A stretch of 27,670 bases of DNA. Origin: Zopfochytrium polystomum. Taxonomy: Eukaryota > Chytridiomycota > Chytridiomycetes > Chytridiales > Chytridiaceae. Below, in pieces: positions 10,172-19,786 of the stretch. The translations under genes were made by a program, and so were the position numbers. The notes under the pieces were generated by a model that saw only the letters and a program-made list of their open reading frames with translations, had not been told where the DNA came from and did no database searches. Location: positions 1 to 27,670 of the forward strand of contig JAIVFJ010000523.1 in assembly GCA_025765615.1 (NCBI GenBank). The letters run 5' to 3'. Each line of letters starts with the position of its first letter. The first letter of the stretch is position 1.

Positions 10172-11045
10172 TCACGCGCTAAAACGGAATCGTCTTCGTA
10201 GCACTGCCCAGCGGCCCTTCAGCACCTTCCTCGCCGCGTTCCGCGTGAGCGGCGCGTCGCTAAACTCGTCGTAGACAGGCACCTTAAAGTACGCCAAGCG
10301 CTGCAAAAGTCCTGGATGTCGCGAACGGCGACGGGGCGCGGGGCGGGGGTCGAGGAGGTGCGGAGATGGCGGCGACGAGCTCGCCGAGGACGCGGTCGGG
10401 GACCCTGAGGACGGCGCAGTCGAGGACGGAGGAGTGCGAGAAGAGGTAGCTCTGTTGGTGTTTGTTGGTAGGGCGGAATGAGTGTGACCGCAGGAAGTTT
10501 CTCAATTATTTTTGCGGACGCGAACGCACCTCGACTTAGACTCAGTAAATGTTTTCGCCGCCTCGGATGACCATGTCCTTGGCGCGGTCGAGGACGTACA
10601 AAGAAACCTTCGTCGAACAATCGCACGATGCCGTCCTTCTGAAGGGCGATCCAAAGCGGGCGCGTATGCGTCCAGCCGCTCCTTATTCACAAACACAACG
10701 TTTGGCGCCGTGTCCCGCAGACAGTACTCCACCTCTGCGGTCGCCAGCCAAGAGTTGACGGGCACCGCGATGGGCGCTGATCCATATGGCCGCAAAGAAT
10801 ACGAGCACCCACTTAACAGTCGTGAGGAGGGGAAAACGGTTTTTAGTTGGACATCAAAAAGAAAAAAATAAAAAATAAAAAATAAAAATGGAAGAACAGC
10901 AACAAAACCTTCAATCTTGAACCGCGATCGCAGCGCTTCCCTCTCCACACCCGCCGCCGCCGCCGCACCCTGTCCACGACATGGATCGCATCATGTCCGC
11001 GTTCAACAGAGCGAACGTCGGGGACACGATGGCAGCGCTCTGCTT
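10172..11045 (-). pseudogene. AMP-dependent acyl-CoA synthetase/ligase remnant with a central deletion
   Basis: Pieces of the ANL superfamily appear in correct order on the minus strand but in different frames. They are NADMMRSMSW and EGSAAIAVQD near 11.0-10.9 kb, WVLVFFAAIWISA then PIAVPVNSWLATAEVEYCLRD (about 10825-10730), and VVFVNKERLDAY. The sequence then jumps straight to KDGIVRLFDEG, LYVLDRAKDMVIRGGENIY and HSSVLDCAVLRVPD. It ends with LAYFKVPVYDEF and PLTRNAARKVLKG, stop at 10172. The whole central AMP-binding core (P-loop and the following several hundred residues) is absent between VNKERLDAY and KDGIVRLF. At least four frame changes and a damaged splice donor after GGENIY are visible. 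A functional enzyme cannot be made. Confidence 0.75.
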
Positions 11046-12284
11046 CATTCCAGTCGTAGCGGGCTCCAGCGGCTGAGGCGCTAGGGACGGCGATGAAGTC
11101 GGCGACACCGCGGCAGCGGCGGGTGGTACAAAGAGACCGCACAGGCGACCAAAGAAGACCGAACGGCGGACCTGAACGCGGACGGAAGACGGGCAGCAAC
11201 AACGACCGTGACCACGGCACCTGCAGGACAAGTTCCTGGAGCTCCAGCGTCAACTTGTAATGTACGTGCTTCAGGATGTTCGGCTTTTGCAAGAGATTGC
11301 ATTTGATGTGCTTTATGGGATTGCTCCATTTCGTGGCCGCCCGCCACGATGTACATGTGTGCGAAGCCGCGTGCTTGTGGACCGCGAAATTACTGTCCAT
11401 TTTTATTTTTTATTTTTTTATTTTTTATTTATTTCTTATTTTTTATTTTTTATTTTTTATTTTTTATTTGCACCTTTTGCTGTTTGTGACAAATATGCGA
11501 ATAAAGGAGGACATTGGAAACAATTGAAAAAACAATAAAAGACAGCTGTCGAAAAAGGGTTTCGGCAGCGAGACCTCGTGACAGACCGCAGTATTTTTGG
11601 ACAAACGTTTCTTTTCGGTTATCCAAAACCTTCTGACGTTTTCTTTGCGGAATCCAACCCTGATTCCTGCCGCCGGCTCATCCACAACGCGGGCGGTTGG
11701 ATAGCTTCTGTCAGCAGTTTGATCCAATATGGTGCACGTACTTTGGATGTACGTTATTTGCTGTGCTGGCGGGTTCTGGATCAACTCCAGCACGTTGCGT
11801 CCAACCCCTTCAAAGCAATGACCTCGTGTAAAAGAGTAGTTCCCTTTTTTTTTAATTTTTTCATGCACGGGAGGATCCGAGAGCCGACGGGAAACTCCTC
11901 AATGAGCTCTTTTTTTTATTTTATTTTTCTTCGTTTTTTGGCCTTTTTTGTTTTTGCGAAAACCGAGTCTCAGTTCGAAGTGAGGTTGATTTGAGGGGGG
12001 GTACAGACCGCTTCCAACAGAGAGAGCATCTCGACCGAAATGGGCATGAGAAAATCCCGACGACGAAAACACGACGTCCGTGCCGGGAACGACGGAAAAA
12101 AGCCTGTCGATGGACGTGGACGGTTCGATCAACAAGCTGTTTGCTGGGTTCGATTTCTAAGCAATGACTCATTTCAAAGATCTCGGAAGTGCTGTATCAA
12201 CTGTTTTCTTCTTCGTTTATTGTTTTCCGTTCTTTTTTTTTTTTTCTTGTCGACTGCTCGACAGACCGACCGACCGATTGATTG
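11046..12284. other. AT-rich intergenic region with T-rich repeats
   Basis: No credible exon. A degenerate (ATTTTTT)n array lies at 11398-11470, and further T-rich tracts lie at 11845-11865, 11910-11955 and 12230-12247. The last is in the upstream region of the next gene. Confidence 0.5.
11398..11470. repeat. (ATTTTTT)n-type AT-rich minisatellite
   Basis: About ten imperfect units of A or TA followed by five or six T make up this tract. No function is inferred. Confidence 0.9.
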
Positions 12285-13237
12285 ATGCTGGGAAGAGGAG
12301 GAAGCGGAGGCGGCGGCGACGGCGCCCGCGGCATCGCAAGAAGCGCCAGCGCCAGTGGTGGTGGTGGTGGTGGGCGTCGCTCGCCTGACGCATCATCATC
12401 ATCCACCGACTCATCATCGTCCGCGTCCGCCTCCGGCTCGTCGCCTGACGCATCGCCCAACAACACGTCCACGTCCATTACCGCCGCCGCCGCCGCCGAC
12501 AAAGAGCCGCTCTTGCCCTCGCCGCGCGAGCGCCCTCCAGACGACGGCAGCGACCGTGACGGCGACCGTGACAGACACCCCGACGACGACGACGCGCCGG
12601 ACCGTCGCACCAGTCCCGCCGCCGCCGCCGCCGACGCGCAAGACACGGCTTCCGCCACCGCGGCAGCGGAAGGCTCCACGGCGCCGTCCGACCCGACTTC
12701 AACTGTGCGATCGTCGACGGCGGCGGACACGGGTCGGCGGACGATCGAATCCTCCCGCCCGCGCGATGGTAAGCGAGAGAGGATTGAGAGACTGAAACTC
12801 TGATCCCCCCCTCCCCCCCAACCCCACCCACACATTCAAGACGACCCACCGTCGGAGAGCGAGGCGTCTCTTTTCATCCGCGGCACCATCGGAAGGGTAA
12901 ACTCCTCCCCCCAAAACACACCTCATGACCCACCACCAACCCCACCTAGATCCGCGGCTCCACGGCCCAAGCAATGCTCCTAATGCAAGACATTATCGCG
13001 CAGCGCGACCGCAGCGCCGACGACGATGACACGCAGCAGGAGCAGCAGCAGGAGCGCCGGCAGTCCACCGTGGCAGAGGTCGCAGCGCTGATGGACCGGG
13101 TGTCGCGCGAGGTGGATCGCATGGCGGGCCACTGGAACGACTTGGAGCGGCTGCGTGCGAGGGCGTCAGGGGAGCGAGGAGGCGAGGCAGTCGTTGACGG
13201 CGACTCGAATGGAGGTGAGGACGAAGGGGAGAGGTAG
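12285..13237 (+). CDS. acidic, disordered protein with helical C-terminal region; function unknown
   Basis: Exons are 12285-12768, 12841-12896 and 12950-13237; introns of 72 and 53 nt (GTAAGC...AAG and GTAAAC...TAG) keep frame, giving 275 residues. Residues 1-160 are low-complexity: Gly/Ser, then Asp/Ser and poly-Ala blocks. The conserved-looking part starts in exon 2: SESEASLFIRGTIGR joined to IRGSTAQAMLLMQDIIAQRD, followed by a Gln/Arg/Asp-rich linker and an amphipathic helix (EVAALMDRVSREVDRMAGHW) suitable for a coiled coil. The exon junction falls between two IRG motifs. I recognise no family. The phase agreement across the tiny exon 2 argues that the model is real. Confidence 0.6.
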
Positions 13238-13475
13238 TGGAGTGGGGGGGCGGTCTATGGGTGTGTGGGATGTGAACCTTGATCGGTGAAAGACTGAATA
13301 CATATATACTAGAGTATCGCTTTGACAGTAATCCCCATTCCCTTCCCCCGCGTTCGAATTAGTCTGCAAGATCGGGATGAGTGGTGGTGTGAGCTCGAGT
13401 GTTAATGGCTAACTGACTCAGTGCGATGAAACAGCATGCGTCTGTCTTCCGACGCGTCTGTCTTCGCTGCTTGAC

Positions 13476-15140
13476 TTGTCTCGCATGACCAAGCAGCGCA
13501 ATTGCTGCATTGCTGGTTCAATGTATCTAATGCGGTTCACGCCTTTGTCCCCTCTAATGTGCGGAGCAGCGGTAATCATGAACGTGAGTCGTGAAGAAAG
13601 GAACCGTTTTTTCGTTGTGGGATTAGTAAGTCTGATGTGTGGTGAATGCAACACAGCTGCTGATTGCTTCGAGGGCGATCGCTGGTCTCGGAGGCGGCGG
13701 TATCTTCTCGTTGGTCGTTATCATCATTGCAGACATTGTCCCAGTCAAGGAGCGCGGAAAGTACAACGGCCTCGTCGGCGCCTGCTTTGGGATCGCGTCG
13801 GTCGCTGGTACAGTTTTCACCTTTTGCGACTTTCCCTCCCATTGCTCACGCTCGGAAACCTGCATTACCCACCCCCCACACTCTCAGGTCCGCTCGTCGG
13901 CGGCGCCTTTGTCGACAAAGTCAGCTGGCGCTGGGTGTTCTACATCAACCTCCCCCTCGGCGTCATCACCGTCGCCGCCGTCGTCGCGCTCCTGAAACTG
14001 CCACGGACTCGCGACGGCGATATTGTGTCCTCGCTGACGCGCATCGACTGGGTCGGCACATTCCTCCTGGTTGGCGCCGTTATTTGCATCCTCATCCCCC
14101 TCCAGGGGGTCGGCTCCTTGTACGCGTGGAAGGATCCCATTGTTATTTCACTGCTTGTGGTCGGCGGCGTGCTGACTATCGCGTTCGTGTACGTCGAGGC
14201 GAAATGGGCGGCGAATGCAGTTATTCCGCTGTCAATGTTCAAGGACATTAAACTGCTGGCGGCCATGCTGACGTCGTTCTTTGGTGGTTGCGCCTTCTTC
14301 ACTCTGGTGTTTTATCTGCCGTCGTGGCTCCAGGTCGTGCTCGGAGGTATGTATTTCAACATCGCACCCCCACACACCTCTCCCTTGCAAAATCCGAAAC
14401 GCTCACGCGCAAAAAACCACCACCCCAACCCCCCGGCCTTTGCTTCACAGTCACCGCAACCCAAGCCGGCGTCCGCACAATCCCCCTCATCATGGGCGTC
14501 GTCATCTTCTCGATCGTCTCCGGCTTCGTCAGCAGCACGACCGGCCAAGCCTACTTCTTCCTCCCCACGGGCGCCGTCGCGACCTGCCTCGGCGCCGCCC
14601 TCCTCTCGACCCTCTCCGAAACCAGCCCGCTCTGGACCGAAATCCTCTTCCCCCTCGTCGCCGGCGCCGGCGTCGGCTGCACCATCCAAACCGTCATCCT
14701 CGTCGCCCAGTTCACTGCCCGCCCCGACCAGCTCGCCATCGTCACCGAAAACGTCAACTTTTTCCAAACAATCAGCGCCGTCCTCGGCCTCGCGATCTGC
14801 TCCGTCACTTTCAACAGCAAGCTCCAGGAGAGCGTGTTCGCGAACCTCGCGGCCGCGAACCAGACGCTGACGTTTACCGTGCCGTACGTGGATCGCGAGA
14901 CGTTTTTTCCAGAGCGCGTCGTTTATCAGGACTGCGATCCCGCTGGAGGAGCAAGGGCCGGTGATCCATGGGTACGTGCAGACGCTGCAGCTGATGTTTT
15001 ACGCGGCGGTGGCGTTTGCGGCGTGCGAGATTGGGGTGACGCTGTTTGCAAGGAAAGAGATGATCTCGGTCGAGGCGATGGCGGAGTTGGGACCGGCTTT
15101 GGCGTGGGAATTTTTTTTTTTTTTTTTTTTTTTTTTTTGA
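13476..15140 (+). pseudogene. 5'-truncated, frameshifted MFS transporter of the DHA2 (14-span drug:H+ antiporter) type
   Basis: Recognisable exons end at 13583 (LMCGAAVIMN), then run 13657-13807 (LLIASRAIAGLGGGGI, VPVKERGKYNGLVG), 13888-14346 (GPLVGGAFVD, SWRWVFYINLPLG) and 14451 onward (VTATQAGVRTIPLIMG, GAGVGCTIQT). The introns (73, 80 and 104 nt) are all in phase. These are TM4 onward of the DHA2 family, including motif C-like G-P-L-V-G-G. TM1-3 and the GRK/R loop are not found in the 240 bp up to the previous gene's stop. In T6 at 14903-14908 one T too many breaks the frame; beyond it the expected last span (LQLMFYAAVAFAACEIGVTLF) continues in the shifted frame. That frame runs into a T28 tract and stops at 15138-15140. 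It is either a dead gene, or a truncated one with one sequencing indel. Confidence 0.75.
15111..15138. repeat. T28 homopolymer at the end of the transporter remnant
   Basis: An uninterrupted run of 28 T forms the last codons of the transporter frame (poly-Phe, then TGA). No target-site duplication is obvious around it, so I do not call a retroposon tail. Confidence 0.95.
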
Positions 15141-15575
15141 TTGGGGGGTTCCCCTGTGAAATTCTCGTTTCGATCATTGTTGGGTTCGCTTGACGGCTCT
15201 TCGGGCTTGTCCATTCTTCTTCTTTCCGGGGAAACGATTTGTTTGCGACGCACGCGTGAACAGATTATAACTTTCGCTTTATCCGATTGGGCGACTCTCA
15301 TATCTCATAAATCAATCATCCAACACCTATCTCTGCTGTTTCGCTGAACCAACTGCCACAGAGGCACAGTGGCAAAAGTCACGCGCCCACACGCCCAAAT
15401 CAAAGTCTCCTGTGCTTGGTCTGCGAAACTGCGCGCTTGGTCTGATTTCATCCTCCGACCTTGCTCCTTTTTAAAGGGTGGCAGAACGTTCGATTTCAGG
15501 AGGCAATTCAGTAGGCGACATTTCCTTCTGTATTATTCGTGCCAAGTCCACTCCCCCACACCTCCTCACGGAAAA

Positions 15576-16844
15576 ATGGCAAAGCCCCCCTCGCTACCGT
15601 TCCAAGTGCTCGTGGACATCGCCAAAGCCGTCGTCAACGTGGACGACAGCTGGCAAACGACGTGCAGGATCGAGTGCAGCCTCTTCCTGATCGCCCGACT
15701 GCGCCTCGTCAGCCGCGCCTGGCGTGCCGCCGTCGAGTCCGACATCGTCGCCCGCCACGCGTTCGGCGACTGCCGCCCGCTCGGAGAGGACGTGGAGCCG
15801 GAGCAGCCCGCGACAGAGCAGCCGCGTTGCCATCGCTTTGGTTCGCAGAGGAGGTACGTGGCGGGATACCCGTGCGCCGACGAGCGGGTCGGCGCGTGGC
15901 ACTTACTCGTCGATCATGAGGCCTACCGCCATTGGTGCGACCAGCCCGATTCGGACGACGAGTCCGAGCCGTGGCCGAGCCAGATCTACCGCGACCCCCG
16001 CGTGCGCCACTGGCGGTGCGGCCGCGTCTCCGCCGTCGAGTGCGACTTTGTTGCGGTCCAGCCGAACGGGAAAAAGGCAGCGCTGCGTCATGGCGGCGAC
16101 GACTGCGCCCCGCCCGGTGGTTGGTTCGACCTTCTGGTCGACTTTACGATGATCTCGTGGTGCCGCGCGAAGATGGGCGAGGCGATGTTTGACGACGGGA
16201 TTGGCGGGTACTACTTTGACGAAACGGCGTCCGTCCCGGTCATGTTTTCCAACCAGTGCGCCGCCGTTTTGGAGAGGCTCCGGAACGCCGACGCGGCCAA
16301 GGACGGAAAGTCGGAACGCGCCGCCCGCCGCCGCCCCAGGATCGTGGACAGGGCCGTGTTTGATATCGCAACGGCCAACGCGTATTTGCCCACGTACTCG
16401 CTTCGCGTCCGCAGAGTGCGGGACCTGAACAGCTGCCATCGATTGGGCTTTACACGCGTCAAGGGCTACGAGGGTCCGTCCCGCTGGCACGGGCAAGCCT
16501 CCTCGGTGTGCGAGCGCAACTGCGCGTTCTGCGCCGCTGCGATCGGTGGGCTGTACTTTGATTGGCGGAAGTTTGGGAACTCCCACGGCTCCGAGATCGC
16601 GCGCTGGCACAATTACGACAGGCTGTGGCTCGTCTCGACGCTTTTGCGGAGGTTTGAAGGGTTCGCGGGGTTTGAGGATTCGGACGGCTCGGCGTCGGGC
16701 AATTCGGGCGGTCCGACGGCTCGCCCGTCGGCTCTGTTTTACGCGGAGAGCGTTGAGGAATTTGAAAATTATCCTTACCATGCGTACATTTTTACGGTCA
16801 GCAAGAGGACGGGGGCGGTTGATGGGACTCTATTCGTGGTTTGA
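15576..16844 (+). CDS. F-box-like protein, single exon
   Basis: The product is 422 residues from an ATG at 15576. The same frame is open upstream to an ATG at 15369, but that part is not protein-like, and the F-box-like segment begins right after 15576. Residues about 5-55 read LPFQVLVDIAKAVV...FLIARLRLVSRAWRAAVESD, the usual F-box pattern of Leu-Pro, hydrophobic helix and a C/S-R-x-W motif. Such domains bind SKP1 and recruit substrates to SCF ubiquitin ligases. The rest is Trp/Tyr-rich with a Cys cluster (VCERNCAFCAA, about 310-320) and no repeats I recognise. No intron or frame break is seen. It converges with the arrestin-like fragment that ends just beyond its stop. Confidence 0.7.
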   Translation: MAKPPSLPFQVLVDIAKAVVNVDDSWQTTCRIECSLFLIARLRLVSRAWRAAVESDIVARHAFGDCRPLGEDVEPEQPATEQPRCHRFGSQRRYVAGYPCADERVGAWHLLVDHEAYRHWCDQPDSDDESEPWPSQIYRDPRVRHWRCGRVSAVECDFVAVQPNGKKAALRHGGDDCAPPGGWFDLLVDFTMISWCRAKMGEAMFDDGIGGYYFDETASVPVMFSNQCAAVLERLRNADAAKDGKSERAARRRPRIVDRAVFDIATANAYLPTYSLRVRRVRDLNSCHRLGFTRVKGYEGPSRWHGQASSVCERNCAFCAAAIGGLYFDWRKFGNSHGSEIARWHNYDRLWLVSTLLRRFEGFAGFEDSDGSASGNSGGPTARPSALFYAESVEEFENYPYHAYIFTVSKRTGAVDGTLFVV

Positions 16845-16879
16845 AAATGGCGAGCGGCCTTGAGCGGGACGCGCGTGGC

Positions 16880-17406
16880 AGGCAGTGGAAGAGCCTTCAA
16901 TCTGGTTTTTTTTCCCTGACAGCGGAACAACAACAATTTATTGTTTCTTGGACCCAAACACAAACATCAACTCGTATTTTACAACCAAACCAAAATCAAT
17001 GCTTCGGCAGCTCCGACCACCCCTCCGCGAACGCACCTCAATCCTCTCTCGACGCCGCCGCAGCCGACGAGCAGCACCGCTTCCACCCAGGCGGTGAACC
17101 CCGTCGCTGTCTGCTCCACTGTCAGCTTGCCCACAACGCTCGTGCGAGACGACCATCCTGTTCCACCGCCCGTCAACGGCGGTCGCAGTTGACACACGGC
17201 AACACCACCTTGCCCAGCCTCCGCAGCGGCGGCGGCGCCGCAACAGTCTTGCCCATCTCCACCGGCGCACCGTCAAGCGTCGGCCCGAACTCGCCTCCAC
17301 CGCTTGGCCGTGGGGTCGACGCGTGCGCGGGGACCCGCAGCCACGCACCCGTCAGTCGAGTGCGTCGGAAGGCACGGCTGCCGGGCCGGGCACCTCCGTC
17401 CACCAC
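16880..17406 (-). pseudogene. diverged duplicate of the 3' end of the arrestin-like gene
   Basis: This segment matches the 3' part of the gene at 17.9-19.8 kb in the same orientation about 930 bp away. Shared peptides include VPAH-STP, a T-x-DGAPVE motif, APPPL-RLGKVV-PCVN, KLTV-QTATG and WVEAV. Homology continues past the stop into the 3' flank (aatctggtttttt and cctgacagc, near 16898 and 17830). The copy has its own stop, created by an insertion after PCVN, and lacks everything upstream of about 17400. It is a fragment without a start. Confidence 0.75.
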
Positions 17407-17800
17407 AGCAGGGGCCGATAGAATCTAAGGACAATGTAATTTGAGGAGACTGTCACCAGCCGAAACAGCACCTCTCGAAACACAACGCTCCCTTTTCTCT
17501 ATGAACTGTCGAAACAAGCGGGCAATCTGGAGGGACAGTCGTTTAGTGTGCAAACAAGATCCGAGGCTACTCAAGTGCCAGTAAAACGAACAAACGAAAA
17601 GTCAATCCATTCACTGGTTGCTCTCCACTTGATTTTCCTCCAAACAAGTGCAGTGAAAAAGGAAGCGGGGAAGCATTTTCATCTCATGTTGGAACCTCGT
17701 TGAATAAATACCCCTACACCCAAATCTTCTCCTATCCTTCATATTCCTTGTACGCTGTCACCCCGCTGCACTGCTAGTGGGCTCGAATTCCCATTACGAC
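17407..17800. other. spacer between the two arrestin-like copies
   Basis: No gene is seen. AT-richer sequence separates the partial copy from the 3' end of the longer copy. Homology between the copies appears to start near 17790 and 16865. Confidence 0.5.
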
Positions 17801-17926
17801 CCGCCTGGCATGCATCAAGGAAGCGTGTCAATCTGGTTTTTTCCTGACAGCCGAACAGAAACAATAACACTATAACTTGTCCCCCAAACACGAACATCCA
17901 ACTCCTCACCACCAAGCCAGAAACAC

Positions 17927-19786
17927 TCAATACTGCGGCAGCTCCGCCCCCTCCGCCAACACACCGTCCTCCTCTCTCGACGCTGCCGCCACAGCCACGG
18001 GCACCACCGCCTCCACCCAGTCCGTGAACCCGTCGCCGTCTGGTCCACCGTCAGCTTGCACACAACCTCGTGCGCCACCACCACACCGTTCCACCGCCCG
18101 TCGTAATTGACGCACGGCGACACCACCTTGCCCAGCCGCTGCAGCGGCGGCGGCGCCCCACCGGCCTTGGGAGGCTCCACCGGAGCCCCGTCCACCGTCG
18201 GCCCGTGGCCGCTCGCCCGCGGGGTCGACGAGTGCGCGGGGACGCATAGCGACACGGTCACCAGACGGGCTCGGTGGGCACCGCCGCCACGGATTGGCCT
18301 CGTCACCGTTTTCGCTTCCACCGCCGGGCACCGCAGTCCACCGCAGCAAGTGCCGCGGCAACCGTCACGCTCCTCGCCCCGTGCGACGTCGCCCGCACCT
18401 CCCCGCCGCCGCCGCCGCCGCCGGCCCCGGGGGCCGCGACAAACTCGATCAACGACACCTCGACCATCGTCACGAACACCACCGCCTCGTCCGCGTCGAC
18501 CGCGATTTGCACCTGCACCTCCCCGCCCGGCGGCGCGGTCGGCGTCGCGAACCGCGCCCACCACGCGAGCCCGCGGATGGCGAGTGCGGCGCCGCGCAGC
18601 GCCGGCGCAAAGGCCGCTTCGACGGCCGCGGCGGCGGCGACGGCGGTCGCGGCTTGGGTGGAGGGGGCGGGACGGGAACGGTGTGGGAGAGGTAGGCTTG
18701 GCGGCGGGAGGAGGAAGAGGACGGGGAGAGGAGGGTGGTGGGCTTGGCGTCGTGGGCGCTGGCGACGAGGCGGTAGGTTACGGCTGTTGCGGTGGGGTGG
18801 GCGATGCTGGCGGTTAGGTCGAGCGAGGGTGGGCCGGCCGTGGTGAAGGGGAAGCGGAAAGTGGCGCAAACGTCTTCGTTGGGCGCCTGAAAAGAGGGCC
18901 ACTCGACTGGTTAGAACAACGAGCGGGGGTAGCTCCGGGTTTCTTGGCAAAACTCACGACGTCAACGTTCTCAACGAGCACGACGGGCGGAGCGTCAAAG
19001 ATCTTGAACCGAAACGGCACCAGCACCCCCGCCTGCTGCTGCTGCTTCATCGCCCTCCTGCCGGCCCCCACGTTCCTGTGCGACACCGTGAACCCCGAGA
19101 ACTCGACGTCCAGCACCACGCTGACTCTCTGCAGCCTGCACGCCCTCTTCCCCTCGTTCCTGATCCGCAGGATCCCTGCGACAGCCCAGTCGCCGTGGCC
19201 GTTGACGCCAGCGACGAGGGTAGGCCTGCCGCCAGCGGAAGCGCCGGTCAAAAGGTCCATCGAGACGTGCGGGGAACCGGGGAGCGGGGAGCGGGGAACT
19301 TGCGACGCGGACGGCGTCCCGCGGGGCCGTCGAGAGGAGGTCGTAGGTGGGCGTCAGCATCGGCGCGTCCTTGTCGACGGAAAAGGCCAAGCGGGCGCCG
19401 GCGATCGGGCCCGGGGCGGCGGGGAGGATGTGCTGGAAGGTGAGCGCCGGCGGGGAGCTGGCAGGCGGATTGGAAGCACTGCCGCTGTCGCCGCGGATTG
19501 CGTCCGTCGAGCGGTCGCCGTCATCGGGTGGTGGTTGAATGTAGTCGTCGTCGATGGCGTCCTCATTGTTGTTGTCGTCCGCAGGAGGAGGAGGAGGAGG
19601 GATGGCAGTGTCGAGGACGAGGGCGCGCAGGGAAGGGTGGGTTGTGAAGAAGGCGCGCTCGAGGTCGGGGTCGGGCAGGTACTTGTGCTGCGCGAATCTG
19701 AGGTTGGGATCGTTGTTCCTTAAGCTGTTGGCGGGAAGGATGACCCAGCCGAAGGTGTTGGGCGGGCGAACGGGGGCGGTCATCAT
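17927..19786 (-). pseudogene. arrestin-like (ARRDC-type) gene with multiple frame breaks
   Basis: The likely start is ATG 19786 (APVRPPNTFGWVILPANS). The first 120 residues are Pro/Asp-rich. An arrestin-N-like sandwich follows, in pieces: AFSVDKDAPMLTPTYDLL (frame 1), then GRPTLVAGVNGHGDWAVAG and RACRLQRVSVVLDVEFSG (frame 2). An in-phase 71-nt intron (18887-18957) leads to CATFRFPFTTAGPPSLDL. The C-domain-like part (LAWWARFATPTAPPGGEVQV, VVFVTMVEVSLIEF) and the end (RLVTVSLCVPAHSSTP, FTDWVEAVVPV, stop at 17927) need at least three more shifts. Breaks lie near 19275, 18690-18610, 18305 (A4) and 18035. Arrestin-like proteins are cytosolic adaptors for membrane-protein trafficking. Either the gene is decaying or the assembly carries indels in GC-rich repeats. 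The family call is by pattern only. Confidence 0.55.

Noticed and set aside
15111..15138. T28 as the poly(A) tail of a minus-strand retroposon
   Set aside because: No retroposon body or target-site duplication next to it; simple homopolymer expansion suffices.
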